Origin: Chloroflexota bacterium | Lineage (GTDB): Bacteria > Chloroflexota > Anaerolineae > Aggregatilineales > J027 | Assembly: GCA_016234595.1 (NCBI GenBank) | Contig: JACRBG010000044.1 | Span: 1-64,000, forward strand | Direction of reading: 5' to 3' | Length of the DNA: 64,000 nucleotides | Shown: piece after piece, positions 34,357 through 42,723 of the stretch | Layout: each line of letters begins with the position of its first letter | How positions within the stretch are numbered: the first letter of the stretch is position 1 | The notes under the pieces: model-generated | Database searches by the model: none | What the model was told of the DNA's origin: nothing | What the model saw: the letters and a program-made list of their open reading frames with translations, nothing else | Made by a program: the position numbers and the translations under genes

Positions 34357-35406
34357 ATGTCCCGATTAATGTCCCGAAAAATTTTTAATAGCACTCTTTT
34401 GGTCATCTTGATGATGACTCTTGCCCCATCGTTGGTCATGGCCGCCCCACATCCACAATCCACTGAATTTGCCGCTACTTTGGAAGTGTATACCGAAGGG
34501 GTTGAGGTCAAACGCGCTGAAACCGAGCAATGGATTGCGGTGACGGGTCGAGCGGTGGTTGCCGCTGGAGATAGCGTCCGCACCAATGAAACAGGTGAAG
34601 CCATGATTATCTGGTTTGACGATGGCACATTGGTTGAGCTACGCCCCAGCACTGAGATAGTCATTAATGCTTTTAATGGCGATCCCGAAAGCGATCAATT
34701 TGTGATTGAAACTCAAGTTTTATTAGGGCAGGTCTTTAATAATGTCGCCCACCTGATTAATCAAGATTCGCGCTATACCGTTGTGACACCCACTATGCAA
34801 GCGGCGGTACGCGGCACGACCTTCGGCATTGATGTTCAAGAAGATGCCCAATCCACCATTGCAGTTGGTAAAGGAATCGTAGCTGTGTCACAGGGGGAAA
34901 ATGAACAACAAGTTGAGGCAGGTTTTTGGCTGCGGGCCTCTGTTCCAGAGCAGCCTGAATCCTCGGCTGTTGCCCCGGTTGCCCCGGCTCCCGGTTCCGA
35001 AAGTACCGACAACGGAACGGGTGGGGATGGTCAAGTCGAACAGTTGGTGGTAGTTGAACTTTCTGACCCTGTGCCGTTTAGCGAAGCTGGCGATGACGCG
35101 ATTTTGAATGAATTGATCGCCGGAGTTACCCCGACTTGTGCAGGTACGATAGACAGCCCTAGCTCTAGCCCGATTCGGATTTATAATTTCCCGGCAGATT
35201 CAGCGGAATTAATTGGTACGGCGGCTATTGACCAAGCCATTGAAGTTCTGGCCCAGTTAGGTGATGGCAGTTGGGCTGAAATTGCGTGGAATGGTGCGAT
35301 TGGCTGGGTTCCCAGTCAAAATGCGCGTATTGAAGATGCTTGCCGCACCAGCCTACCAATTGTGACAGGCGAGACTCCGCTGCCAATACCCTTGCGTTTG
35401 CAATAA
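34357..35406 (+). CDS. Secreted FecR-domain and SH3-domain protein
   Basis: 349 aa with a Sec signal peptide cleaved near Ala-Pro (V-M-A-A-P, about 29-31). A FecR domain covers about 40-190: strand pattern E-V-K-R-A, D-S-V-R-T-N-E-T-G-E-A, DGTLVELRPST, Y-T-V-V-T-P-T-M-Q-A-A-V-R-G-T-x-F. A Pro/Ala spacer (190-225) leads to a C-terminal SH3-like domain (about 265-335; WAEIAWNGAIGWVPS). AGGAGG lies 7 nt before the ATG. No FecI sigma factor or TonB receptor is nearby, so this is a stand-alone surface or wall-associated FecR protein and not an iron signalling anti-sigma factor. First gene of a probable three-gene run with the next two. Confidence 0.88.
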   Translation: MSRLMSRKIFNSTLLVILMMTLAPSLVMAAPHPQSTEFAATLEVYTEGVEVKRAETEQWIAVTGRAVVAAGDSVRTNETGEAMIIWFDDGTLVELRPSTEIVINAFNGDPESDQFVIETQVLLGQVFNNVAHLINQDSRYTVVTPTMQAAVRGTTFGIDVQEDAQSTIAVGKGIVAVSQGENEQQVEAGFWLRASVPEQPESSAVAPVAPAPGSESTDNGTGGDGQVEQLVVVELSDPVPFSEAGDDAILNELIAGVTPTCAGTIDSPSSSPIRIYNFPADSAELIGTAAIDQAIEVLAQLGDGSWAEIAWNGAIGWVPSQNARIEDACRTSLPIVTGETPLPIPLRLQ

Positions 35407-35417
35407 TTAAGGATGGG

Positions 35418-35813
35418 ATGCCGATGGGCGAACAGTTTTTAGACTCATATGAAGAAGTCTTGATGCATGGCAATCATGTATTAGGGGGGCTTGGCGGCAA
35501 ACGCCACGAGTTCCCGTGGTTGATTTATGCCTTTCGCCCATCATCCCAATTTGACAGCATCCGACATTCATTTGATGAACAAAACCGTCTGTGGGACGAA
35601 CTACAGGGATTTGAAGACCAGTTGGATGAAGACCCTGATTTGGTAGAATTGGAAGATATTATTGACTCGCTCGAATCAGAACTAGATACCATCGAGCAGC
35701 AAATTGAAGCGCTCGAATTGTATATCCGATCTGAAAGAACGGGCCATATCACACCGATTGAACAAATTCACATCCGCGACGGTGCGGCGGAAATTTTACC
35801 AAAGTTGGTATAA
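35418..35813 (+). CDS. Acidic coiled-coil protein of unknown function
   Basis: About 131 aa from the ATG at 35418 (AAGG 5 nt upstream; ATG 35424 is an alternative). The N-terminal 40 residues are globular-looking (HEFPWLIYAFRPSS), followed by a strongly acidic heptad region (about 60-112; LEDIIDSLESELDTIEQQI) that should form a coiled coil, and a short tail. No family is recognised. It is 5 bp upstream of treS and 11 bp downstream of the FecR gene, so it is likely co-transcribed. Confidence 0.7.
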   Translation: MPMGEQFLDSYEEVLMHGNHVLGGLGGKRHEFPWLIYAFRPSSQFDSIRHSFDEQNRLWDELQGFEDQLDEDPDLVELEDIIDSLESELDTIEQQIEALELYIRSERTGHITPIEQIHIRDGAAEILPKLV

Positions 35814-35818
35814 AAAAC

Positions 35819-37453
35819 ATGGCTTCAAGCAATCCCCTCTGGTACAAAGACGCAGTATTTTATGAACTCAATTTACGGGCCTTTGCCGATGGCAATGGCG
35901 ACGGACATGGCGATTTTATTGGCCTAATTCAACGTATGGACTATTTAGTGGAACTGGGTATCAATGCTGTTTGGTTGATGCCCTTCTACCCTTCTCCGCT
36001 CAAAGATAACGGCTACGACATTAGCGATTTTTATAATATTGACCCGGCCTATGGCACATTGGACGATTTTAAGCAGGCGCTAGCCGAATTTCATAAACGC
36101 GGGATTCGCGTCACGGTGGATTTGGTGGTCAATCATACCTCCGACCAGCATCCTTGGTTTATCGAATCGCGTTCGTCCAAAGACAACCCCAAACGCGATT
36201 GGTATGTGTGGAGCGATACGGATCAAAAATATCAAGGCACACGTATCATTTTCATAGATACCGAACCCTCTAACTGGACGCTTGACCCGCTGACTGGCGA
36301 GTATTTTTGGCATCGTTTCTACAAAGAGCAACCTGATTTGAACTACGATAATCCCGAAGTTCAGGCTGAGATGCTGAATATCATGCGCTTCTGGCTTAAG
36401 CTGGGTATTGATGGCTTCCGCGTAGATGCTGTGCCCTATTTGTTTGAGCGCGAAGGGCAGAACGGCGAAAACCTGCCTGAAACCCACGTCTACATTAAAC
36501 AAATGCGGGCTATGATGGATACCGAATTCCCCGGCACGATTATGTTGGCGGAAGCGAATCAATGGCCTAAAGATTTGATGCCCTATTTGCAGGGCGATGA
36601 ATTCCACATGGGGTTCCATTTCCCCTTGATGCCACGCCTATTTATGGCTGTTCGTCAGCACAACCGGCGTGAACTCATCAACATTTTGAACGAAACCCCG
36701 ATGCTGCCGGAAACTTTGCAGTGGTGCATTTTCTTGCGGAATCATGATGAATTGACCTTGGAAATGGTGACGGAAGAACAACGTCAATGGATGTGGCAAG
36801 AATATGCCCCCGACCCACGCATGAAATTGAACTTGGGTATCCGTCGCCGCCTTGCCCCCCTATTAGATAATGACCACCGCCGGATTAATCTGCTGAATGC
36901 TCTCTTATTCAGCCTACCGGGGACACCCATTCTTTATTATGGTGATGAAATCGGCATGGGGGATGATATTTGGCGCTATGACCGGAATGGTGTACGCACC
37001 CCCTTGCAATGGGATAGCAGCAAACATGGTGGTTTTTCGACCGCCGATAAGATTGTCGAGGACGCCATTTCGGATGAGGTGTATGGCTATCAACGGGTAA
37101 ATGTGGCAGCAGCACGGCAAGACGCTGGGTCACTGTTCAACATGATTCGCCACCAAATGGCCGTGCGGAAACAACACAACATTTTTGGCCGAGGCGATTT
37201 TCGGGTGTTGTACCCTGCTAACGAGGCGATCTTTGCTTATGAACGCCTGCTCGAAAAACCCGAACAGGGTGTGGCACATGTATTGGTTATTGCTAATCTG
37301 GCGGATTCTGAGCAAGAAGTGCTGGTAGATACCAGTGCTTATGCTGGATTAACCCCAGTGGATTTGCTGACGGGCCAAGCCTATCCAAGTCTCGGCAGTG
37401 CGACCTATCAGGTGCGCTTGTCTGCCTATGGCTGTGTTTGGTTGGGGGCCTAA
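35819..37453 (+). CDS. treS: Trehalose synthase / GH13 alpha-amylase family enzyme
   Basis: 544-aa cytosolic GH13 enzyme. The N-terminus WYKDAVFYELNLRAFADG, the Y-P-S-P-L-K-D-N-G-Y-D-I loop and the VNHTSDQHPWF block are those of trehalose synthase. Catalytic residues are Asp203 (F-R-V-D-A-V-P-Y-L), Glu245 (A-E-A-N-Q) and Asp310 (R-N-H-D-E-L). TreS interconverts maltose and trehalose and links to GlgE-type glucan synthesis or stress protection. There is no fused maltokinase domain, and no pep2 or glgE nearby. A GH13 glucosidase at 48036 is the only other family member in the window. A less specific glucan hydrolase remains possible. Confidence 0.9.
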   Translation: MASSNPLWYKDAVFYELNLRAFADGNGDGHGDFIGLIQRMDYLVELGINAVWLMPFYPSPLKDNGYDISDFYNIDPAYGTLDDFKQALAEFHKRGIRVTVDLVVNHTSDQHPWFIESRSSKDNPKRDWYVWSDTDQKYQGTRIIFIDTEPSNWTLDPLTGEYFWHRFYKEQPDLNYDNPEVQAEMLNIMRFWLKLGIDGFRVDAVPYLFEREGQNGENLPETHVYIKQMRAMMDTEFPGTIMLAEANQWPKDLMPYLQGDEFHMGFHFPLMPRLFMAVRQHNRRELINILNETPMLPETLQWCIFLRNHDELTLEMVTEEQRQWMWQEYAPDPRMKLNLGIRRRLAPLLDNDHRRINLLNALLFSLPGTPILYYGDEIGMGDDIWRYDRNGVRTPLQWDSSKHGGFSTADKIVEDAISDEVYGYQRVNVAAARQDAGSLFNMIRHQMAVRKQHNIFGRGDFRVLYPANEAIFAYERLLEKPEQGVAHVLVIANLADSEQEVLVDTSAYAGLTPVDLLTGQAYPSLGSATYQVRLSAYGCVWLGA

Positions 37454-37454
37454 G

Positions 37455-38372
37455 CTATTCTGGCAGTGTGCTCGGTGGGGTTGGATGGCCTACATACGTA
37501 TTGAGGGCTTCGACAAGTTCATTCATCCCCACTGGTTTGCTTAAAAACAGAGTCGCACCAGCCTCCATCGCGGCTTTAATATCCTCTTCTTTGCTGACTG
37601 TGGAGAGGATAAAAACAGGCAACTGCTCCCGCGAAAGGTCGCTACGAATCATGCGGCAAATGTCCGTTCCGGGAAAATCGGGCATATTTAAATCCACAAA
37701 AACGGCGTGCGGCAATTGGCTGGCGATATTGCGCATGGCATCCCCAGCACTGTCAGTAACGCTGACGCTGTATCCGAGGTTATCTAACAAGCCATGAAGG
37801 GCCTCAGCCATCTCCTCATCGGAATCCACCACTAAAATGCGGCGCGGGCCAATCTCTTGAGTTTCTTCCTCTTCTTGGGTTATCAAGGGGGGAACACTGC
37901 TTTTGGAAACCTTAACTCCATCATGAACAGGCTGCATTGTAAAATGAACTTTGAGTTCGGCAAGACCCACACTAAGGGTGTCACCGTGCCGCAGGCGATA
38001 GGGTTCATGGGCCAACAAACGATGACCATTTAGGCGAGTGCCGTTGGTGCTGCCCAAATCTACCACCAAAAGATGCTGCTCATTCGCTTGAATCTCGGCA
38101 TGGCGGCGCGATACCCCACTTTCAATCCCGCGAAAGGGGCTTAGATCAAGATCAACGGTGGTATGGGTGTCGGGGTCGGTGCGACCAATGACAATCTTGC
38201 TCGGTACAGCCAGTTGAATCGCCAATGACTGCCCCAAAATCTCAAAGCGCACCGTCCATGGCAAGGCTGGCAAATCTTTGGTATGACCCGTGGCGGGTCG
38301 CAAATGCCCGGTGGGGCGGCGCTGCTGGGGGTTCAAACGGCGGGTTGTACGTCGGCTGTCGTCAGTCATCAT
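37455..38372 (-). CDS. FHA-domain / receiver-domain fusion protein
   Basis: 305-aa cytosolic protein. A basic, disordered N-terminus (1-45) precedes an FHA domain (about 55-150) with G-R-T-D, SRRHAEI and LGSTNGTRLNG, which binds phosphothreonine. The second half is a response-regulator receiver (about 180-300): acidic pair D-S-D-E, phospho-acceptor Asp227 (F-V-D-L-N-M-P-D), Thr/Ser switch in I-L-S-T-V-S and Lys in L-S-K-P-V. No output domain is present. The protein could join Ser/Thr kinase signalling (FHA) to histidine kinase signalling (REC). The orphan kinase at 8525-10606 is the only kinase of that type in the window. It ends 1 bp after the treS stop, convergently. Confidence 0.92.
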   Translation of the reverse strand: MMTDDSRRTTRRLNPQQRRPTGHLRPATGHTKDLPALPWTVRFEILGQSLAIQLAVPSKIVIGRTDPDTHTTVDLDLSPFRGIESGVSRRHAEIQANEQHLLVVDLGSTNGTRLNGHRLLAHEPYRLRHGDTLSVGLAELKVHFTMQPVHDGVKVSKSSVPPLITQEEEETQEIGPRRILVVDSDEEMAEALHGLLDNLGYSVSVTDSAGDAMRNIASQLPHAVFVDLNMPDFPGTDICRMIRSDLSREQLPVFILSTVSKEEDIKAAMEAGATLFLSKPVGMNELVEALNTYVGHPTPPSTLPE

Positions 38373-38420
38373 CGCTCCTTAGAATTGAAGTCATCCCACC
38401 CTTCACATTATAAGGCCGGA

Positions 38421-38454
38421 AAACAAAAAGGTGTAGGCGGCTTTTGCCCACACC
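38421..38454 (-). terminator. Rho-independent terminator of bcp
   Basis: Arms 38430-38438 and 38446-38454 (one mismatch) with loop GGCTTTT; on the minus strand the stem is followed by TTTTTGTTT. Downstream of the bcp stop at 38477. Confidence 0.8.
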
Positions 38455-38476
38455 CTTTCCTAAAACCAACAGTGTT

Positions 38477-38938
38477 TTATTCTCCAACTACAACCTTAAT
38501 GGCGGATTCGACGCTTGCTTCTGGTTTGACACCCAACTGCACATCCACGAGTTTGCCATCTGGCCCAATGACCCAATGGGAGCGAATCACACCCATATAG
38601 GTTTTGCCATACATGCTTCTTTCGCCCCAAGCATTCCACGCCTCTAAAACGGCATGGTCGGGGTCTGAAACAAGGGTATAGGGCAGATTTTGCTTGGCAA
38701 TCCATTTTTTTAGCGCGGCGGGTTCATCGGGGCTGATGCCAATAACGGTCGCATTTTTATCTTGAAAACGGGGGAAGGCATCCCGCAAACCACACGCTTG
38801 GGTGGTGCAACCGGGGGTATCGGCTTTAGGATAGGCAAATAAAATTACGGTCTTGCCACGAAAATCTGATAATTTGGTTGGCTCCCCATCTTGATTCAAT
38901 AGTTCAAAATCGGGGGCCATATCACCAATATTCGGCAT
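38477..38938 (-). CDS. bcp: Thioredoxin-dependent peroxiredoxin, Bcp/PrxQ type
   Basis: 153-aa peroxidase that reduces hydrogen peroxide and alkyl hydroperoxides. Thioredoxin fold with F-A-Y-P-K-A-D-T-P-G-C-T: peroxidatic Cys44, and resolving Cys49 five residues later (C-T-T-Q-A-C), typical of atypical 2-Cys PrxQ. The YGKTYMGVIRSHWVI segment is conserved. It stands alone, ended by the hairpin at 38421-38454. Confidence 0.96.
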   Translation of the reverse strand: MPNIGDMAPDFELLNQDGEPTKLSDFRGKTVILFAYPKADTPGCTTQACGLRDAFPRFQDKNATVIGISPDEPAALKKWIAKQNLPYTLVSDPDHAVLEAWNAWGERSMYGKTYMGVIRSHWVIGPDGKLVDVQLGVKPEASVESAIKVVVGE

Positions 38939-39007
38939 TCTATATCTCCCTTAAGTAGACTCCAACAAGTACACCTTTGACACTCGGACACGTACCAGTC
39001 TTACATT

Positions 39008-40129
39008 TTAGCCCTGCAAACTGCCTAACCAAATCAGATTAGCCACCTGTTCCAACTCGCCTGTATCAAGGCTCATTTTATAGGTGGTCTGACTGCTCAA
39101 ATCCACGACTATTGCCGCTGTGTTGCGGTCTATAAAGGCCATCGGCAATAAGCGTTGTTCGGATGAACTACTTACAACACGTTGCTCCCCTGTGGCAAAA
39201 TCCGCCATGACTAAGGCAAAGGTTGGTGGGTCGTCAGGCGCAGCCCCTTGTACTCCACCCATCGCATACAAAATCATCGAACCTCCCGGACTGAGTAGTA
39301 CGTCCCCCGCTTGGGTAAATTGGACATCGGGGGCAGCATCAATGCGGCGCTCACGATTATTTTCTAGATTAACCAGTCGCAGTTCATAACCGACCCCACT
39401 GGTGGTGCGTTCCAATCGAATCAATGTGCGACCATCATCAGCGATGGAAGCAGGGCAGAAGCAATTAGGTTCACCGGGGAGGTTAAAATAGCTCTGCCGT
39501 TGCTCAATATAGGCCTCAACCAACTGATAATCGAGAAACAAATCTTCAGGGCGACGCGGTTCAGTCGGATGCTCCAAGTCAAAAAACACACGACTGCCAT
39601 CATTCGACACGGCAATCATCGCCACCCGTGAATAGGAACGGGCATCCGTCAGCGGGATGGTGGGCAAGACCCGTAATTCTGATCCATCCAAATGCGCGAC
39701 ATAGAGTGAGGCCTGCCAGCCATTTTCAAAATACATCTCCGCCCAAGCAATGGTACGCCCATTCGGGGAGATGGCCCATTCAACCCGCAGCAAGGTTTGG
39801 TCAATGCGCTGGGGGATGAAATTCAAGTCGAAGATGCTGCCATTAGGGGTGATTAATCGTGGCAAGATGCCCGCCGGATCACGATAGATGACCCCGTTGG
39901 CCGTCAGCGTAAATTCTTCCAATAAATTGAGTTCGGGTGGGAAATTATCTATGGTCGTGATGGCGCTTAGGCCTGTGACCGAATTGGCAAAATAGACCGT
40001 AACGGACTGGGCTTCGCGGTCATATCCCAAAAAAACATCCAGCGGAGCTACCCCTTGGCCGTGAGTGGTAGATGGAGCCACTTGCCCAATAAATAACATC
40101 AACAGAAACGCCAACAAAATCCTTTTCAT
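39008..40129 (-). CDS. Secreted beta-propeller-like protein
   Basis: 373 aa with a Sec signal peptide (about 1-24, ending T-H-G-Q). The mature part contains propeller-type strands such as VEWAISPNGRTIAWAEMYF, R-V-A-M-I-A-V-S-N-D-G-S-R-V-F-F and GDVLLSPGGSMILYAM, in the style of TolB/PD40 blades. No catalytic motif is seen. It is the last gene of a run with sirtuin (4-bp ATGA overlap) and HerA-like ATPase. The function is unknown. Confidence 0.8.
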   Translation of the reverse strand: MKRILLAFLLMLFIGQVAPSTTHGQGVAPLDVFLGYDREAQSVTVYFANSVTGLSAITTIDNFPPELNLLEEFTLTANGVIYRDPAGILPRLITPNGSIFDLNFIPQRIDQTLLRVEWAISPNGRTIAWAEMYFENGWQASLYVAHLDGSELRVLPTIPLTDARSYSRVAMIAVSNDGSRVFFDLEHPTEPRRPEDLFLDYQLVEAYIEQRQSYFNLPGEPNCFCPASIADDGRTLIRLERTTSGVGYELRLVNLENNRERRIDAAPDVQFTQAGDVLLSPGGSMILYAMGGVQGAAPDDPPTFALVMADFATGEQRVVSSSSEQRLLPMAFIDRNTAAIVVDLSSQTTYKMSLDTGELEQVANLIWLGSLQG

Positions 40130-40902
40130 GCCGTTTTCGCCTTGCGGATCAGATCAATGATTTGAGGAAGGGCTTCACCAGAGGGCATCGCCAGCCAATG
40201 CTTGGCTAAATAGGTGATGTCGCTTTGCTGTGGATTAATCTCCAAAACTGTCGCTCCGGCTTCTTTGGCATAGAGAGGCAACAGCGCCGCTGGGTAGACC
40301 GCGCCTTTTGTGCCAATAACCAACATCACATCGGCTTGCTGACTCAAATCCACTGCGCGATGGAGAGCATCCACAGGTAGTGATTCCTCAAACCACACCA
40401 CATCAGGTCGCAGATAGGCCGTTTCACAATGCGGGCAGATGGGGGGGCCGCTTTCTTTATCCCACGTCAACTGTGAGACATCGGCATAGGTCGGGTTGCC
40501 CTGACAATTGGCGAAACACTTGTCTTTGCGAATATCGCCGTGTAAACAAATCACATCCGTGCTGCCTGCCATCTGATGAAAGCCGTCAATATTTTGGGTG
40601 ACGATGATGACTTGGGGCAATAAATCTTCTAATTGGGCAAGGGCATAATGGCCGGGGTTGGGTTCGCATTTCCCTACCAACTCACGCCGATATTGATACC
40701 AATCCCAGACCAGCTTGGGATTGGCTTGGAAGGCACGCGGCGTTGCCAATTGGGCGGGGTCATATTTGGCCCATAAGCCGTCAATCGCATCGCGGAAAGT
40801 CGGAATGCCACTTTCTTTGCTCATGCCAGCACCGGTTAAGATGACCAGTCGCTGGGAACCGCCAATAATTTCGGCGAGTTGTTGAATTGTAGCTTCTGCC
40901 AT
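40126..40902 (-). CDS. cobB: NAD-dependent protein deacylase, sirtuin (CobB/SIRT5-like)
   Basis: 258-aa sirtuin. The NAD site G-A-G-M-S-x-E-S-G-I-P-x-F-R starts at Gly24, T-Q-N-I-D-G-F-H is intact, the catalytic His is His121 (L-H-G-D) and four Cys (129, 133, 156, 159) bind zinc. Tyr69-x-x-Arg72 matches the class III sirtuin pair that recognises succinyl or malonyl lysine, so desuccinylase as well as deacetylase activity is likely. It is 3 bp downstream of the HerA-like gene and overlaps the propeller-like gene by 4 bp. Confidence 0.94.
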   Translation of the reverse strand: MAEATIQQLAEIIGGSQRLVILTGAGMSKESGIPTFRDAIDGLWAKYDPAQLATPRAFQANPKLVWDWYQYRRELVGKCEPNPGHYALAQLEDLLPQVIIVTQNIDGFHQMAGSTDVICLHGDIRKDKCFANCQGNPTYADVSQLTWDKESGPPICPHCETAYLRPDVVWFEESLPVDALHRAVDLSQQADVMLVIGTKGAVYPAALLPLYAKEAGATVLEINPQQSDITYLAKHWLAMPSGEALPQIIDLIRKAKTA

Positions 40903-40905
40903 ATT

Positions 40906-42612
40906 CTATAACCTCCGCTTACCTCCACCATCCGTCCCCAAGTTTTTACGGGCTTGTTGGGCCGCTTCCGCCAAATTTTCATCATCTACATAGCCCATCG
41001 AAGCATAGAAAGCGGCGTCATAGGGACGGGTTTTGACCACCACAGGCATCGGGACAGCATGGCCCAACAAAATGGCCTGTTGTTTGGTATCCAACCGGGA
41101 GAGCACTTCACGTAAGGCCGATGCGCCACTGATGCCCGTCAAAACAGCGGCAATATCACGCTCATTATCAAGTAGAGCCGTTACCCGCGTCCCAATCTGG
41201 CTCATCACTTCTTCATCAATCCCACTGGGTCGCTGATCAACCACCAACAGGGTCACGTTATATTTACGCATCTCGCGCGAAATAATCCCAAAAATAGTCT
41301 GGCGGGCAATCATCGGATCGAGGAATTTATGGGCTTCCTCAATCGTAATGAGCAACTGTGGGGGTTTCATCGAATCATCCCCCAGCGCTTTTTCAATCCG
41401 CTCGACATAATATTGGTGGATGCGGCGCGTCAGGTAATTGGCGACCAAAATGTAGGCTTCAAGGACGTTGCCATAGCGCCCAAATTCCAACACAATGCTC
41501 TTGCGCTGCTCAATCAATTCGATAATCTTGCCCACGCTATCTCCCACGGCCCCATCTGGTTTTAGGAAACCCCAGCGTTCAAAGCGGCGTAGGCGGCGTT
41601 CTAATGCCTGAATAGAGGCCCCACTGACACTTGATGTCTCCATCAGTTCTTCCATCGCATCAGCATTCAGGCGCAAAAAAGTCGAAATCCACTCCTCACC
41701 AAAGCGTTTGCGGAGCATATAGGCCGCATCAATCATCGAGTCAGATAAATCGAGCGTGCCTTTGAGCATCTCAATATCTTGCGGCTCAATCTCGTCATAG
41801 CCCAGCGTCACCACGTAATCATATTTGGCCTTGCGACGGCGCGATGATTCCTCATCCAATGTCAAAATCGCCACCTCAGAAGGGAATAGCTGCTTGAGGC
41901 CTTTGGCTTTTGGCCCACGCTCATCCGTCACTTCCCAGCCATAGTCGTTGTGCATGTCAAAAATCAGTGAGACCGCCATGCGCCGTTGGATGACGCCTGC
42001 CAGTAAAATACGAGTGAGGAAACTTTTACCCGTGCCGCTTTTGCCAAAAACACCGACTGAACGTTCAACTAGTCTGCGTAAGTCCAGATTAATTTGTGTT
42101 TCTTCGAGTTCCAATGGCGCCCCAACATTAAAATGGGTGGCGTCCTCTTGCCCAAACACATCATTCACATCTTTGACCGTTGCAATTTCGACCGGCATAA
42201 AATGGCTGGGGATGGTTTTGACGGGGCGGGGTTCACTCGAAAGCTCATCAATCATTAGCATGGGGGCGATGTGCAGCGTGCCAAATGCCGCTGTGCCCGC
42301 GTAAATCGCGCTCAAAAAGGGGTCTTGCAAATCGGGTGGGTTTGCCATCATTGCAGCGTTGGTGACATCCAATTGAATATCGGTGACCATGCAGAAAAAG
42401 CGTTTTTTCAGGCCACGCACCACCACATAACGCCCAACTGCCAAATCTTCTATCGAGGTCTCGCGGTCAAGTTTGATTTGCAGCCCCTTGCTGAGTGAGC
42501 CACCCACCACAACCCCAAGTCGCTTACCGGGGCCATCGGCGATGACAGGTCGGCCACCTGTATCGCGTGGAAACCAGTTATCCAATTGACTGCGATTATT
42601 TTGACTTGCCAT
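40906..42612 (-). CDS. HerA-like ATPase (DUF87, HAS-barrel)
   Basis: 568-aa P-loop ATPase of the HerA/FtsK group. The N-terminal beta-barrel (about 1-110, HAS-barrel type) precedes the ATPase core with Walker A G-K-S-G-T-G-K-S-F (about 193-201), IFDMHNDYGWEV, Walker B L-L-I-T-I-E-E-A-H (about 407-415) and D-Q-R-P-S-G-I-D sensor region. HerA works with the NurA nuclease in archaea and some bacteria; no nurA is adjacent here, and the next genes are a sirtuin and a secreted protein. In bacteria, HerA-like ATPases also occur with SIR2 proteins in defence, but this sirtuin looks like a housekeeping deacylase. Role is therefore open. Confidence 0.88.
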   Translation of the reverse strand: MASQNNRSQLDNWFPRDTGGRPVIADGPGKRLGVVVGGSLSKGLQIKLDRETSIEDLAVGRYVVVRGLKKRFFCMVTDIQLDVTNAAMMANPPDLQDPFLSAIYAGTAAFGTLHIAPMLMIDELSSEPRPVKTIPSHFMPVEIATVKDVNDVFGQEDATHFNVGAPLELEETQINLDLRRLVERSVGVFGKSGTGKSFLTRILLAGVIQRRMAVSLIFDMHNDYGWEVTDERGPKAKGLKQLFPSEVAILTLDEESSRRRKAKYDYVVTLGYDEIEPQDIEMLKGTLDLSDSMIDAAYMLRKRFGEEWISTFLRLNADAMEELMETSSVSGASIQALERRLRRFERWGFLKPDGAVGDSVGKIIELIEQRKSIVLEFGRYGNVLEAYILVANYLTRRIHQYYVERIEKALGDDSMKPPQLLITIEEAHKFLDPMIARQTIFGIISREMRKYNVTLLVVDQRPSGIDEEVMSQIGTRVTALLDNERDIAAVLTGISGASALREVLSRLDTKQQAILLGHAVPMPVVVKTRPYDAAFYASMGYVDDENLAEAAQQARKNLGTDGGGKRRL

Positions 42613-42671
42613 AAATAGCCCCTGTGTATTTCAAACATATGTTCTCTGATTATACAAGTTTTTGGGGATGT

Positions 42672-42704
42672 GAAAATAGACAGGGCCGATATAACCCTGT
42701 CTAT
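42672..42704 (-). terminator. Terminator of the desaturase/oxidoreductase operon
   Basis: Perfect 10-bp arms ATAGACAGGG (42676-42685) and CCCTGTCTAT (42695-42704), 9-nt loop, followed on the minus strand by TTTTC. Confidence 0.65.
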
Positions 42705-42723
42705 CCATAGCCGTAATCAATAA

